Shown: positions 1 through 8,720 of the stretch, one piece after another | Layout of the letters: each line of letters starts with the position of its first letter | Position numbering within the stretch: position 1 is the first letter of the stretch | Origin: Mesorhizobium sp. J428 | GTDB taxonomy: Bacteria; Pseudomonadota; Alphaproteobacteria; Rhizobiales; Rhizobiaceae | DNA length: 64,000 bases | Direction: 5' to 3' | Assembly (NCBI RefSeq): GCF_024699925.1 | Contig: NZ_JAJOMX010000001.1 | Location: 4,006,001 to 4,070,000, forward strand | Translations under genes and position numbers: made by a program | The notes under the pieces: model-generated | Told to the model about the DNA's origin: nothing | Database searches by the model: none | Seen by the model: only the letters and a program-made list of their open reading frames with translations

Positions 1-787
1 CCGTTTCCTCGAACGTGCGCCACTCGCCGTCGCGACGCCTGATCCGGTAGGTCAGGCGGAAGGGCTCGCATGCGGCGAAGCTACGGTCGTAGGCCGCAAG
101 AACCTCCTCCCGGTCGTCGGGATGAACATTATCAAGCCAGCCCTCGCCGAGTTCGGCCGAGAGCGGGCGGCCGGTGAAATCGAGCCACGGCTGGTTGAAC
201 CACGTGCAGCCATAGGAGGAATCGGAAATCCACATATAGGTGGGTGCCGCGTCGGCGATGTTGCGGAAGCGATCCTCGCTTTCCCTGAGCTTGCGATCGG
301 CCGCAACGCGCTCGGTGGTCTCGACCACGATGGCCATGACCCCGATCGGCTCCCCGAGTTCCCCCAGAACGGGGGAATAGTCGAGATCCATAAAAACCTG
401 CTCGGGGGCACCGTCGCGCCGGTAGAGCGTCAGTTCCTGGTCGCGATAGGACAGGACATCGCCCCGACCCAGAACCACCTTCATCACATTGTCGTTGAAG
501 TCGGCGACCTCGGGCCATCCCTCCCGCACGGCGGAGCCGAGCAGCGACGGGTGCCGTTCGCCTGCGAAGCGCGAATAGGGGTCGTTATAGATCATCGTTC
601 CCCGCTCGCCCCAAAGAGTGACGATCGGAACCGGCGAACGCAGTATCGCTCCAACGATGGTCTTCAGAGGAGACGGCCAGATGTCGATCGGCCCGAGCGG
701 TGTGGCGGTCCAGTCATAATCGCGGATCAGCGCCGCCATGAGGCCGCCCCCCGCCAGGAACCCGTATCCTGAAGTCGCGATGTTCAC
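1..787 (-). CDS. PAS-domain sensor histidine kinase, N-terminal part (runs off the left edge)
   Basis: The first about 262 residues of a signal-sensing protein. The start chosen is GTG at 787, preceded by a GGGGTGG Shine-Dalgarno-like stretch; an internal ATG at 739 is an alternative. Residues about 20-140 form a PAS/GAF-like sensor with DYDWTATPLGP and SPVPIVTLWG, the opening typical of many HWE-type kinases of Rhizobiales. A second PAS/PAC unit starts near residue 160 (RESEDRFRNIADAAP, FTGRPL) and runs to the window edge. The kinase core, if present, lies outside the window, so the HWE assignment is inference. No membrane segment is seen, which suggests a cytoplasmic sensor. It is transcribed away from the GTA cluster. 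Confidence 0.8.
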   Translation of the reverse strand, partial: MNIATSGYGFLAGGGLMAALIRDYDWTATPLGPIDIWPSPLKTIVGAILRSPVPIVTLWGERGTMIYNDPYSRFAGERHPSLLGSAVREGWPEVADFNDNVMKVVLGRGDVLSYRDQELTLYRRDGAPEQVFMDLDYSPVLGELGEPIGVMAIVVETTERVAADRKLRESEDRFRNIADAAPTYMWISDSSYGCTWFNQPWLDFTGRPLSAELGEGWLDNVHPDDREEVLAAYDRSFAACEPFRLTYRIRRRDGEWRTFEET

Positions 788-1157
788 ATTCCACCCCAAG
801 ACGAACGCACGGCGAAGGAAGAATGTGGGGAGAAACAAATGGTTGCGGCGGGGTGCCGGATTTATTGCCGGTCAAGTGCCAAGGTAGCGGCTAGTGGGCA
901 AGATGGACTTCGTCGCAATGCTGGTAGATGCCGACCGTGTCTCGCTTCAAAGCGTTCGATCGGATTGCAATGAACGGCGACAGCGCTTTCGCGGCAGGTA
1001 TCGTCCGTGGCATATTCCTCACCGTGCGGGCTTCGTACAAAATGATAGGAAAATATCCCTTGACGCCGTAACGGTGGTCTGGTAGGGTTTCGTCATCGTC
1101 GGAAGTGTGCCTCTCAAGCTCCTTTTCGGAGTGGGGTGCCCCAGCGGTTTTCATTTC
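788..1157. other. Gap between sensor kinase and GTA cluster
   Basis: Apart from the transposase remnant at 891-1026, nothing recognisable. No tRNA gene and no obvious direct-repeat attachment site are seen. The promoter for the GTA-like cluster would be expected towards the right end, but no box can be named with confidence. Confidence 0.4.
891..1026 (-). pseudogene. IS1595/ISXO2-type transposase C-terminal remnant
   Basis: Minus-strand translation gives HGEEYATDD and later VHCNPIERF in one frame, then ALKRDTVGIYQHCDEVHL in another. ISXO2-like DDE transposases end with a block of the form GEY-VHTN-E-FFS-FKRG-GVYQHC-EKHL, and both pieces match it in the right order with a frame change between them. 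Only this C-terminal part remains and it ends at a stop at 891. It lies between a chromosomal kinase and the first GTA gene. Recognition is from memory of the family, not a search. Confidence 0.5.
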
Positions 1158-2000
1158 ATGACATCGTCGGAGCATTGGATGGGCCGCGGGATCAGCGAGG
1201 CGCAGTGGCTTGCCGCGCGCGAGCTCTCGGAAGGCCAGCCCCCGACCAGGGTGCGGGTGGCGGCCGTGCTGGGCGTCGACAATTCCCACGTCTATTCCCG
1301 TTCTTCCGCCGAGGGCTGGAAGACGATCGACCATCGCAACCAGGAGATCCGCGGCCTTTATCGCGAGGTCCAGACGATCGCCGCTGCCCTGTCGGGGCGC
1401 GAGCCGCCGGAGGAGGAGGTCGCGAACATGCCGCCTCCAGACGCCAAGGGGAAGGAGGCGGTGCGACCGGGCGGACCGCCGCCTCCCACCGGCGCGCCGG
1501 CGGACCCGGCCGCGATGCGGGCGAACGTGCCGGAACCGGCGATGGGCTCGGACGCCGGGGAACGTGCCGCGCGCGACCCTGCAGCAGGACCCGCTCCGGC
1601 GGTTGCCGTGCCCGATTGGGACAGGATGGACCCGGTCGAGCTGCTCGCCAATGCCAGCGGCTTCGTCGCGCGGCAGGTCGGCCGGCTGATCGAGAATGCC
1701 GACCGACGCGGCGGGCGGCTGGACAAGGCGCAGGTCGAAGGGCTCGCGGCGCTCGGCAAGATGATGGACCGCTGGGAGGCTCTGGCGGCCGAACGGACGA
1801 AGGACAACAAGAAGAAGAGCGATGAGAAACTCGCCGACGTATTCAAGAGAATTGACCGCCGCATTGTCGAACTCGCTGTCGAAGGCGCCGAGTTCCTCGA
1901 CCAGCGGCGCCGGCGAGGACGAGGCGCGACGCGTCGACGCGGAGTGGCTGATGCGGGGTCGCCCGGCGCAGATACCGATCTGGCGCAGCCTGCTTCCTGA
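1158..2000 (+). CDS. GTA g1-like protein, putative small terminase subunit
   Basis: A 280-residue protein directly upstream of the large terminase, in the position of GTA g1. Residues about 10-60 read like a helix-turn-helix region (SEAQWLAARELSEGQ, VAAVLGVDNSHVYSR), suiting DNA recognition by a small terminase. Residues about 85-150 are a Pro/Ala-rich linker, and the C-terminal half is charged and helical (KDNKKKSDEKLADVFKRIDRRIVELAVEG). ATG at 1158 was chosen; ATG at 1179 is also possible, and the frame stays open further upstream. The end overlaps the terminase frame by up to 179 bases, which is long and may mean the terminase starts later or the C-terminus is altered. Function is inferred from position and the HTH-like segment. 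Confidence 0.6.
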   Translation: MTSSEHWMGRGISEAQWLAARELSEGQPPTRVRVAAVLGVDNSHVYSRSSAEGWKTIDHRNQEIRGLYREVQTIAAALSGREPPEEEVANMPPPDAKGKEAVRPGGPPPPTGAPADPAAMRANVPEPAMGSDAGERAARDPAAGPAPAVAVPDWDRMDPVELLANASGFVARQVGRLIENADRRGGRLDKAQVEGLAALGKMMDRWEALAAERTKDNKKKSDEKLADVFKRIDRRIVELAVEGAEFLDQRRRRGRGATRRRGVADAGSPGADTDLAQPAS

Positions 2001-3174
2001 TCCGCCCGAGACCTGGCTGGTCGTCGGCGGGCGCGGTGCGGGCAAGACGCTTCTGGGCGCCGAATGGGTCAATGGGCTCGTGCGCGGCTTCCCGCCTTAT
2101 TCGCGACGGCCGAAATACCGGAACATCGCGCTGGTGGGCGAGACGCTGGCCGACGTGCGCGAGGTGATGATCGACGGCCCGTCGGGGATCCGGACCGTCG
2201 CGCGCGGCTCGCGGCCGCGCTTCGAGGCGACCCGACGACGGTTGGTGTGGGACAACGGCGCGGTGGCGCAGGCGTTCTCGTCGGAGGATCCGGACAGCCT
2301 GCGCGGGCCGCAGTTCGACGCGGCCTGGTGCGACGAGTTCGCCAAGTGGAAGAATTTGCAGGCGACTTGGGACATGCTGCAGTTCGGGCTTCGGCTTGGC
2401 GAACCGCTGCAACTGATCACCACCACGCCGCGGCCGGTGAAGCTCTTGAAACAGCTGATGGCGCATGAGCGGGTGCATGTGACGCAGATGCGCACGGCCG
2501 ACAATGCGCAGAACCTGGCGGCCGGCTTTCTCGCCGCGGTGAAGGAGCGCTACGGCAAAACGCGGCTGGGCCGCCAGGAACTGGACGGCGAGCTGGTCGA
2601 GGACCGCGACGACGCGCTGTGGTCGCGGGCGCGGATCGAGGCCGAGACCGCGCCGGCCGGCGAGCTGCGGCGCATCGTGGTGGCGGTGGATCCGCCGGCC
2701 TCGGCGACCAAGCGCTCGGACGCCTGCGGCATCGTGGCGGCGGGGCTGGAGGCGGACGGGCGCGCCGTGGTGCTGGCGGATGCAAGTGCCGCCGGTCTTT
2801 CGCCGCTCGAATGGGCGGGCAGGGCGGTGGCGCTGTATCACCGCCTCGGCGCCGACTGTATCGTCGCCGAGACCAACCAGGGCGGCGACATGGTCGGCAC
2901 GGTGATCGCGCAGGTGGACCCGGCCGTGCCGGTCAGGCCGGTGCGCGCCAGCCGCGGCAAGTGGCTGCGCGCCGAGCCGGTGGCGGCCCTCTACGGACAG
3001 AGCAAGGTGCGGCACGCGGAGCGTTTCGCGGCACTGGAGGACGAGATGTGCGACTTCGGCCCGGACGGCCTCGCCAACGGCCGCTCGCCTGATCGCGTCG
3101 ACGCGCTGGTCTGGGCGGTGACGGAACTGATGCTGCGGCAGCGGGCGGAGCCGCGGGTGAGGGGGATGGGGTAG
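1822..3174 (+). CDS. Terminase large subunit (GTA g2-like DNA-packaging ATPase/nuclease)
   Basis: The motor that packages DNA into the prohead and cuts it. The 450-residue product has a Walker A GGRGAGKT near residue 70, a Walker B-like FDAAWCDEF near residue 170 and the C-terminal RNase H-fold nuclease signature VAVDPPASATKRSDACGIV near residue 290, with a final acidic DRVDALVWAV. Length fits the family (about 450). ATG 1822 gives the full ORF; ATG 1951 (GGAG six bases upstream) is a credible shorter start just before the ATPase core and would remove most of the overlap with the upstream gene. It is followed by a heptad-repeat hairpin before the portal gene. In GTAs this enzyme packages random host DNA headfuls; whether that holds here is not visible. 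Confidence 0.93.
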   Translation: MRNSPTYSRELTAALSNSLSKAPSSSTSGAGEDEARRVDAEWLMRGRPAQIPIWRSLLPDPPETWLVVGGRGAGKTLLGAEWVNGLVRGFPPYSRRPKYRNIALVGETLADVREVMIDGPSGIRTVARGSRPRFEATRRRLVWDNGAVAQAFSSEDPDSLRGPQFDAAWCDEFAKWKNLQATWDMLQFGLRLGEPLQLITTTPRPVKLLKQLMAHERVHVTQMRTADNAQNLAAGFLAAVKERYGKTRLGRQELDGELVEDRDDALWSRARIEAETAPAGELRRIVVAVDPPASATKRSDACGIVAAGLEADGRAVVLADASAAGLSPLEWAGRAVALYHRLGADCIVAETNQGGDMVGTVIAQVDPAVPVRPVRASRGKWLRAEPVAALYGQSKVRHAERFAALEDEMCDFGPDGLANGRSPDRVDALVWAVTELMLRQRAEPRVRGMG

Positions 3175-3181
3175 GGGAATA

Positions 3182-3294
3182 GGCAGTAGGCAGTAGGCAG
3201 TAGGAGAATTACGAACCGCTTGGTTAGGCCGCAATATAAGCGAAACAGCGATAGTTGGGCTCATGAAGTCCGCACCTACTGCCTACTGCCTACT
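3182..3294. repeat. Heptad GGCAGTA repeat hairpin between terL and portal
   Basis: Three perfect head-to-tail copies of GGCAGTA (3182-3202) are followed about 70 bases later by the reverse complement, CCTACTG-type units, at 3275-3294. The arms can pair over about 20 bp, giving a long-stem hairpin in the transcript between terminase and portal. Similar structures occur at 4539-4644 and, more degenerate, at 12850-12957. Confidence 0.85.
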
Positions 3295-3337
3295 CCGCTC
3301 ACCATTCCACTTTAACAAACTCCAAGGAGGAGCCTCG

Positions 3338-4644
<1,307 letters not shown>

Positions 4645-4660
4645 GAAGGGATCATCCAAC

Positions 4661-4984
4661 ATGACGGATCTGTCGAACACGACCTGGCTGTGGGTCGCGA
4701 AGGGCCTTGGCGCGGTGGCGGGGTCGGCGATCTCGATCGCCTATGTGCTGCCGAAGGGGCGCCGCGAGGCGGCGATCCGCTTTGCAGTGGGCGTCGTCGC
4801 GGGGCTCGCCTTCGGCGGCGCGGCCGGCATCAAGATCGCGGCGGAGCTCGAGATCGCCGACCGGCTGGGGCCGGTCGAGACGACACTGATGGGCTCGGCG
4901 GCCGCGAGCCTTTGCGCCTGGTGGGCCGTGGGGCTCGTCTCGCGCCGTCTGGCGCGGAAGCCGGCGGACGCGGCGCGCGACTGA
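4661..4984 (+). CDS. Small membrane protein of the GTA cluster (DUF6107-like)
   Basis: A 107-residue protein between portal and prohead protease, the place where GTA clusters carry a small extra gene (g3.5 position). Two or three hydrophobic stretches are visible: residues about 10-30 (LWVAKGLGAVAGSAISIAYVL), 38-58 (AIRFAVGVVAGLAFGGAAGI) and 76-95 (LMGSAAASLCAWWAVGLV), with a basic C-terminus. It resembles proteins called DUF6107 in rhizobial GTA-like clusters, from memory. A role in membrane passage or head assembly is only inference; a holin-like role cannot be excluded. Confidence 0.7.
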   Translation: MTDLSNTTWLWVAKGLGAVAGSAISIAYVLPKGRREAAIRFAVGVVAGLAFGGAAGIKIAAELEIADRLGPVETTLMGSAAASLCAWWAVGLVSRRLARKPADAARD

Positions 4985-5041
4985 TCGCGGGCACCCGCGT
5001 GCCGGCACGGAGCCGGAGAGTACAATCACAAGGAGAGCGAG

Positions 5042-5674
5042 ATGACGGTGGAGCCGGCGCGCCGGCCTGTCGAGCGCAAGTTCGCGGGCGTGGTGCTGGA
5101 GGATGTCGAGGCCGACGGCGCCTTTTCGGGCTATGCCAGCCTGTTCGGCAAGGTGGACCTGTCGCGCGACGCGGTGGAGCCGGGCGCCTTCCTGCGCTCG
5201 CTGAGACGGCGCGGGCCGGAGAGCGTGCGGATGCTGTTCCAGCACGATCCGAACCAGCCGATCGGCAGGTGGACGACGATCCGCGAGGACGCGCGCGGGC
5301 TCTACGTGCGCGGCCGGCTGACGCCGGGCGTGGCGCGGTCGCGCGAGGTGCTGGCGCTGATGCGGTCCGGCGCGCTCGACGGGCTGTCGATCGGCTTCCG
5401 CACCGTGCGGGCGCGAAAGGATGCCGGCACCGGCGTGCGGCGCATCCTCGAGGCGGATTTGTGGGAAATCTCGGTCGTGACCTTCCCGATGCTGCCGGAG
5501 GCGCGGATCGACCGCGTCAAGGGAACCGGCCCGGCGGGCATCACGCGGATGCGCCGGGACATCGTGCGGCAGCTACGCGGCGAGGCCGCGGCACTGAGAC
5601 AGGCAGGGCTGGCGAAGCGGTTCCGCCAGGCAGCGCAGACACTCCAGACAGAAGAAGAGGACAGGTTCGCATGA
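5042..5674 (+). CDS. HK97-family prohead protease (GTA g4-like)
   Basis: Cleaves the scaffold part of the capsid protein during head maturation. The 210-residue product shows the family order: ERKFAGVVLED and FSGYASLFGKVD near the N-terminus, the catalytic His in VRMLFQHDPNQPIG near residue 68, the catalytic Ser in LDGLSIGFRTV near residue 118, and LWEISVVTFPMLPEA near residue 145. AAGGAGAGCGAG precedes the ATG. It overlaps the capsid gene by four bases (ATGA), indicating translational coupling, and the C-terminal about 45 residues are basic and helical, as in GTA proteases. Confidence 0.94.
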   Translation: MTVEPARRPVERKFAGVVLEDVEADGAFSGYASLFGKVDLSRDAVEPGAFLRSLRRRGPESVRMLFQHDPNQPIGRWTTIREDARGLYVRGRLTPGVARSREVLALMRSGALDGLSIGFRTVRARKDAGTGVRRILEADLWEISVVTFPMLPEARIDRVKGTGPAGITRMRRDIVRQLRGEAAALRQAGLAKRFRQAAQTLQTEEEDRFA

Positions 5675-6909
5675 GCAACGACACGCATGCGCCCGAGGTG
5701 AAGGGCGCCGACATTTCCGAGGCCTTCGGCGAGTTCATGAGCGCCTTCGAGGCATTTCGGGAGGCCAATGACGAGCGGATCGCGCAGATCGAGACCCGTT
5801 TCGGCGAAGACACCGTGACGGCCGAAAAGGTGGACCGCATCGGCAAGGCGCTCGACGAGCAGAAGCGGGCGATGGACCAGCTGCTGCTGCGCAAGGCGCG
5901 GCCGGCGCTCGGTCGCGAGGCGGGCGGGCGCGTTGCGAGCGAGCATAAGGAGGCCTTCGAGGCCTATGTGCGGCGCGGCGACGAGCGCGGCCTGCAGGCG
6001 GTGGACATCAAGGCGATGTCCTATGGCTCAGGCCCCGACGGCGGCTATCTGGTGCCGGAGGAGACCGAGACCGAGATCGGCAAGCGGCTGGCGAACCTGT
6101 CGCCGATCCGCTCGATCGCCTCGGTGCGGCAGGTGTCGACCGCCGTGCTGAAGAAGCCGTTCGCGGTGTCCGGCCCGTCGTCGGGCTGGGTGGCGGAGAC
6201 GGCGTCGCGGCCGCAGACCAACACGGCGACGCTGTCGGAGCTGTCGTTCCCTGCGATGGAGATCTACGCCATGCCGGCGGCGACCGCCTCGCTGCTGGAG
6301 GATAGCGCGGTCGATCTCGACCAGTGGATCGCCAGCGAAGTGGAAGCGGCCTTCGCCGAGCAGGAGGGCACTGCCTTCGTCACCGGCAACGGCACCAACA
6401 AGCCGAAGGGTTTCCTCGACTATACGGCGGTCGCGGACGGCTCGTGGAGCTGGGGCAACCTCGGCTATGTCGCGACCGGCGTCGACGGGGCATTGCCGGC
6501 GTCCCACCCCTCCGACAAGCTGATCGACCTGATCTACAGCCTGCGGGCGGGCTACCGGCAAAACGCGGTGTTCGTGATGAACCGCAAGGTGCAGGCCTCG
6601 ATCCGCAAGCTGAAGGATGCCGACGGCAACTATCTCTGGCAGCCGCCGGCGGGCCCCGGCGCGCGGGCGATGCTGATGGGCTTCCCGCTCGTCGAGGCCG
6701 AGGACATGCCGGACGCGGCGGCGGATTCGCTGTCGATCGCCTTCGGTGATTTCGGCCGCGGCTACCTGGTGGTCGACCGCACCGGCGTGCGCGTGCTGCG
6801 CGATCCCTATTCCGCCAAGCCCTACGTGCTGTTCTACACCACCAAGCGCGTCGGCGGCGGGGTGCAGGACTTCAACGCGATCAAGCTGATGAAGTTCGGG
6901 GAGGCATAA
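5671..6909 (+). CDS. Major capsid protein, HK97 fold (GTA g5-like)
   Basis: A 412-residue shell protein. Residues about 1-90 are charged and helical (EAFGEFMSAFEAFREANDERI, EKVDRIGKALDEQK), the expected scaffold/delta domain removed by the upstream protease. The HK97 fold follows: VRRGDERGLQAVDIKAMSYG, GGYLVPEETETEIG, LSPIRSIASVRQVST, MPAATASLLEDSAVDLDQWI, GNGTNKPKGFLDY and the C-terminal FGDFGRGYLVVDRTGVRVL. ATG 5671 overlaps the protease stop. Length and domain order match the phage_T7/HK97 capsid family used by GTAs. A structured non-coding gap follows before the adaptor gene. Confidence 0.95.
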   Translation: MSNDTHAPEVKGADISEAFGEFMSAFEAFREANDERIAQIETRFGEDTVTAEKVDRIGKALDEQKRAMDQLLLRKARPALGREAGGRVASEHKEAFEAYVRRGDERGLQAVDIKAMSYGSGPDGGYLVPEETETEIGKRLANLSPIRSIASVRQVSTAVLKKPFAVSGPSSGWVAETASRPQTNTATLSELSFPAMEIYAMPAATASLLEDSAVDLDQWIASEVEAAFAEQEGTAFVTGNGTNKPKGFLDYTAVADGSWSWGNLGYVATGVDGALPASHPSDKLIDLIYSLRAGYRQNAVFVMNRKVQASIRKLKDADGNYLWQPPAGPGARAMLMGFPLVEAEDMPDAAADSLSIAFGDFGRGYLVVDRTGVRVLRDPYSAKPYVLFYTTKRVGGGVQDFNAIKLMKFGEA

Positions 6910-6935
6910 ACCGGCGCCGCCCGGCCGACTGGACT

Positions 6936-7000
6936 CGGCTGGATGCGCTTCCGGTGCTCGCGGACCTAAATGTCCGCTGCGCTCCGGTTCTCTCCAGCCG
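6936..7000. repeat. Nested stem-loop in the capsid-adaptor gap
   Basis: The 159-base gap 6910-7068 holds a nested inverted repeat: outer arms CGGCTGGA (6936-6943) and TCCAGCCG (6993-7000), inner arms GCGGAC (6960-6965) and GTCCGC (6972-6977) around the loop CTAAAT. No T-tract follows, so it is not a classical terminator. The gap is unusual because flanking genes in this cluster mostly overlap. It may limit read-through or stabilise the capsid mRNA. Confidence 0.6.
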
Positions 7001-7068
7001 GCCCATTCGACTCGCCGGCCCCGGTTTCTGTCCTCCCCGAAATCAGTTGCGAGCAACCCGGAGCACTC

Positions 7069-7638
7069 ATGACCCTTTATCGAACCGTGGATCCCGCGGG
7101 CGAGCCGGTGACGCTCGCCGAGGCGAAGGCGCAGTTGCGTGTCGCGCATGACAGCGAGGACGTGCTGATTGCGGGCCTGATCCGGGCGGCGCGGGCCGAG
7201 GTCGAGGCGCAGACGGGGATGGCGCTGATCGACCAGTCCTGGCGGCTGTCGATGGACGACTGGCCGCACGATGGACTGGTGCGGCTGCGCCGGCATCCGG
7301 TGAAGGAAATACTGTCGGTCACCGTCTATGGCGAGGAAGGCGAGGCGGCGGTGCTCGATCCCGGCAGCTACGAGGCGGACCTGGCGAGCCGGCCGGCAAG
7401 GCTGCATTTCACATCGCCGCCAGCACCGGAGCGACGGCTGAACGGCATCGAGGTCGATTTCACGGCCGGCTTCGGCGAGGCAGGGACCGACGTGCCGGAC
7501 CTTTTGAAACGCGCCGTCTTGATGCTGGTGGCGCACTGGTATGAGTTCCGCGCCGCCTATGGCGCGGCGGACCAGCCGGTGTCGATCCCCGCCGGCTTCG
7601 ACCGGCTGATCTCGACCTATCGGACGGGGCGGCTGTGA
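7069..7638 (+). CDS. Head-tail adaptor (GTA g6-like, phage gp6/phiE125 gp8 family)
   Basis: Connects the portal to the stopper. The 189-residue protein begins MTLYRTVDPAGEPVTLAEAK, the typical opening of this family (do-si-do helices binding the portal), followed by LIAGLIRAARAEVEAQTGMAL near residue 35, a beta region with VRLRRHPVKEI and SVTVYG, and the C-terminal helix LLKRAVLMLVAHWYEFR near residue 145. ATG 7069 is chosen because upstream residues in the longer ORF look like translated non-coding DNA. Its stop overlaps the next start by one base. Confidence 0.9.
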   Translation: MTLYRTVDPAGEPVTLAEAKAQLRVAHDSEDVLIAGLIRAARAEVEAQTGMALIDQSWRLSMDDWPHDGLVRLRRHPVKEILSVTVYGEEGEAAVLDPGSYEADLASRPARLHFTSPPAPERRLNGIEVDFTAGFGEAGTDVPDLLKRAVLMLVAHWYEFRAAYGAADQPVSIPAGFDRLISTYRTGRL

Positions 7639-7964
7639 TGCGGGTCGACCCTGGAGAACTGCGCACGGAACTCGTGCTGGAGGAGGCTTCACGGACGCCG
7701 GACGGCGCGGGCGGGTTCACGGAAAGCTGGACCCAGATCGCGACTGTGTTCGCGCGGCTGCAGGCGATCGTCGCGCGGGAGAAGTTCGGCGCTGACCAGA
7801 CGATCGAGGAGGTGACGCATCGCGTGACGATCCGCCATCGCCCGGACGTCGCGAGCGGGATGCGCTTCGTCATGGGAGACCGGATCCTGTCGGTCCTGAC
7901 AGTGCACGATCCCGACGAGACGGGGCGCTATCTCGTCTGCCGGACCAGGGAGCAGGGCCGATGA
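7638..7964 (+). CDS. Head closure / stopper protein (GTA g7-like)
   Basis: A 108-residue protein of the phage head-closure (SPP1 gp16-type) family that seals the portal channel and joins the tail. Seen: the opening MRVDPGELRTELVLEEASRTPDGAGGF, ESWTQIATVFARLQ near residue 35, EEVTHRVTIRHRPDVASGMRF near residue 60, and VLTVHDPDETGRYLVCRTRE at the end, the normal beta-barrel pattern. ATG 7638 overlaps the preceding stop (TGATG); a GTG at 7635 is also possible. It overlaps the following small gene by four bases. Confidence 0.9.
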   Translation: MRVDPGELRTELVLEEASRTPDGAGGFTESWTQIATVFARLQAIVAREKFGADQTIEEVTHRVTIRHRPDVASGMRFVMGDRILSVLTVHDPDETGRYLVCRTREQGR

Positions 7965-8146
7965 AGGTTGCGCTCGGACTGACCGTGGACGGACTGATCC
8001 GCGCGCTGCGGGGGCGCGGGCAAGCTCTGGCGGAAACGATGGAGGTTCGCTACCGTCGCGAGGCTCATGTTCCGCGCAAGCCGAAGCGGGCTAACTCCGT
8101 ACGACGGATCGAGGGGAGGGATCGCGATGACGTCGCCGGCCGTTGA
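7961..8146 (+). CDS. Small basic protein of unknown function in GTA cluster
   Basis: A 61-residue ORF with ATGA overlap to the stopper gene, which argues for real, coupled translation. It is strongly basic (KPKRANSVRRIEGRDRDD) after a short helical start (VDGLIRALRGRGQALAETMEV). I do not recognise a family. Its end overlaps the tail terminator start by 20 bases in another frame. It sits where RcGTA has nothing annotated, between g7 and g8; it might be a small head-tail component or a chance ORF kept by compact packing. Confidence 0.5.
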   Translation: MKVALGLTVDGLIRALRGRGQALAETMEVRYRREAHVPRKPKRANSVRRIEGRDRDDVAGR

Positions 8147-8537
8147 CCTGCAGAGGGCGATCCATGCGCTGCTGACGGCGGACGCCGCGCTGGTGGCGCG
8201 GCTGGGCGGGCAGAAGGTGTTCGACGCCACGCCGCCCAATGCGGCCTTTCCCTATGTCAGCTTCGGCCGCACCTCGATCTACGACTGGAGCACCGGAACC
8301 GAGAGCGGCACGGAGCAGCTCTTCACCATCCATGTCTGGTCGAAGGCCAAGGGCAAGACCGAGACGCTGGAGATCATGGAGACGATCCGCCAGCTGATCG
8401 ACGCCGCGCCGAAGGAACTCGACGGGCACGCGCTGGTGAACATGACGCTTGAATTCGCCGAGGCCCGCTACGACGAGGACCTGTCGGTGCACCACGGCCT
8501 GCTGCGCTTTCGCGCGGTGACGGAGCCGGTGGGGTAG
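8127..8537 (+). CDS. Tail terminator, DUF3168 family (GTA g8-like)
   Basis: A 136-residue DUF3168 protein, the ring that ends tail-tube polymerisation and docks it to the head. Typical features: VDLQRAIHALLTADAALVARLG near residue 5, VFDATPPNAAFPYVSFGRTS near residue 32, FTIHVWSKAKGKTETLEIM near residue 63 and VNMTLEFAEARYDEDLSVHHG near residue 100. GAGGGGAGGG lies just upstream of ATG 8127, which decides the start against a longer in-frame ORF from 8067. In the canonical GTA order the tail tube should follow immediately; here a 2.8 kb insert intervenes. Confidence 0.92.
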   Translation: MTSPAVDLQRAIHALLTADAALVARLGGQKVFDATPPNAAFPYVSFGRTSIYDWSTGTESGTEQLFTIHVWSKAKGKTETLEIMETIRQLIDAAPKELDGHALVNMTLEFAEARYDEDLSVHHGLLRFRAVTEPVG

Positions 8538-8720
8538 GGGCGAAACTGCGCCTCATCTTCCAGGGACCTGCCAATTTCAGCGTTCCGGAGCGGCTATTTA
8601 TGCCGCGCCGAGGAACGAGATAACCGCCTGCGCCTGATCGCCCCAGACGTCTGATACGGCGACGGCGTCTTCACCGTCGCACAACCACCTATCCACCTTA
8701 GACATGAAATGGAGCACCCC

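Noticed and set aside
894..1085. A 63-residue plus-strand ORF before the GTA cluster
   Set aside because: It is antisense to the ISXO2-type remnant and has no ribosome site or family.
3263..3337. Upstream start for the portal protein
   Set aside because: It would translate the heptad-repeat arm; AAGGAGGAG directly before ATG 3338 decides the start.
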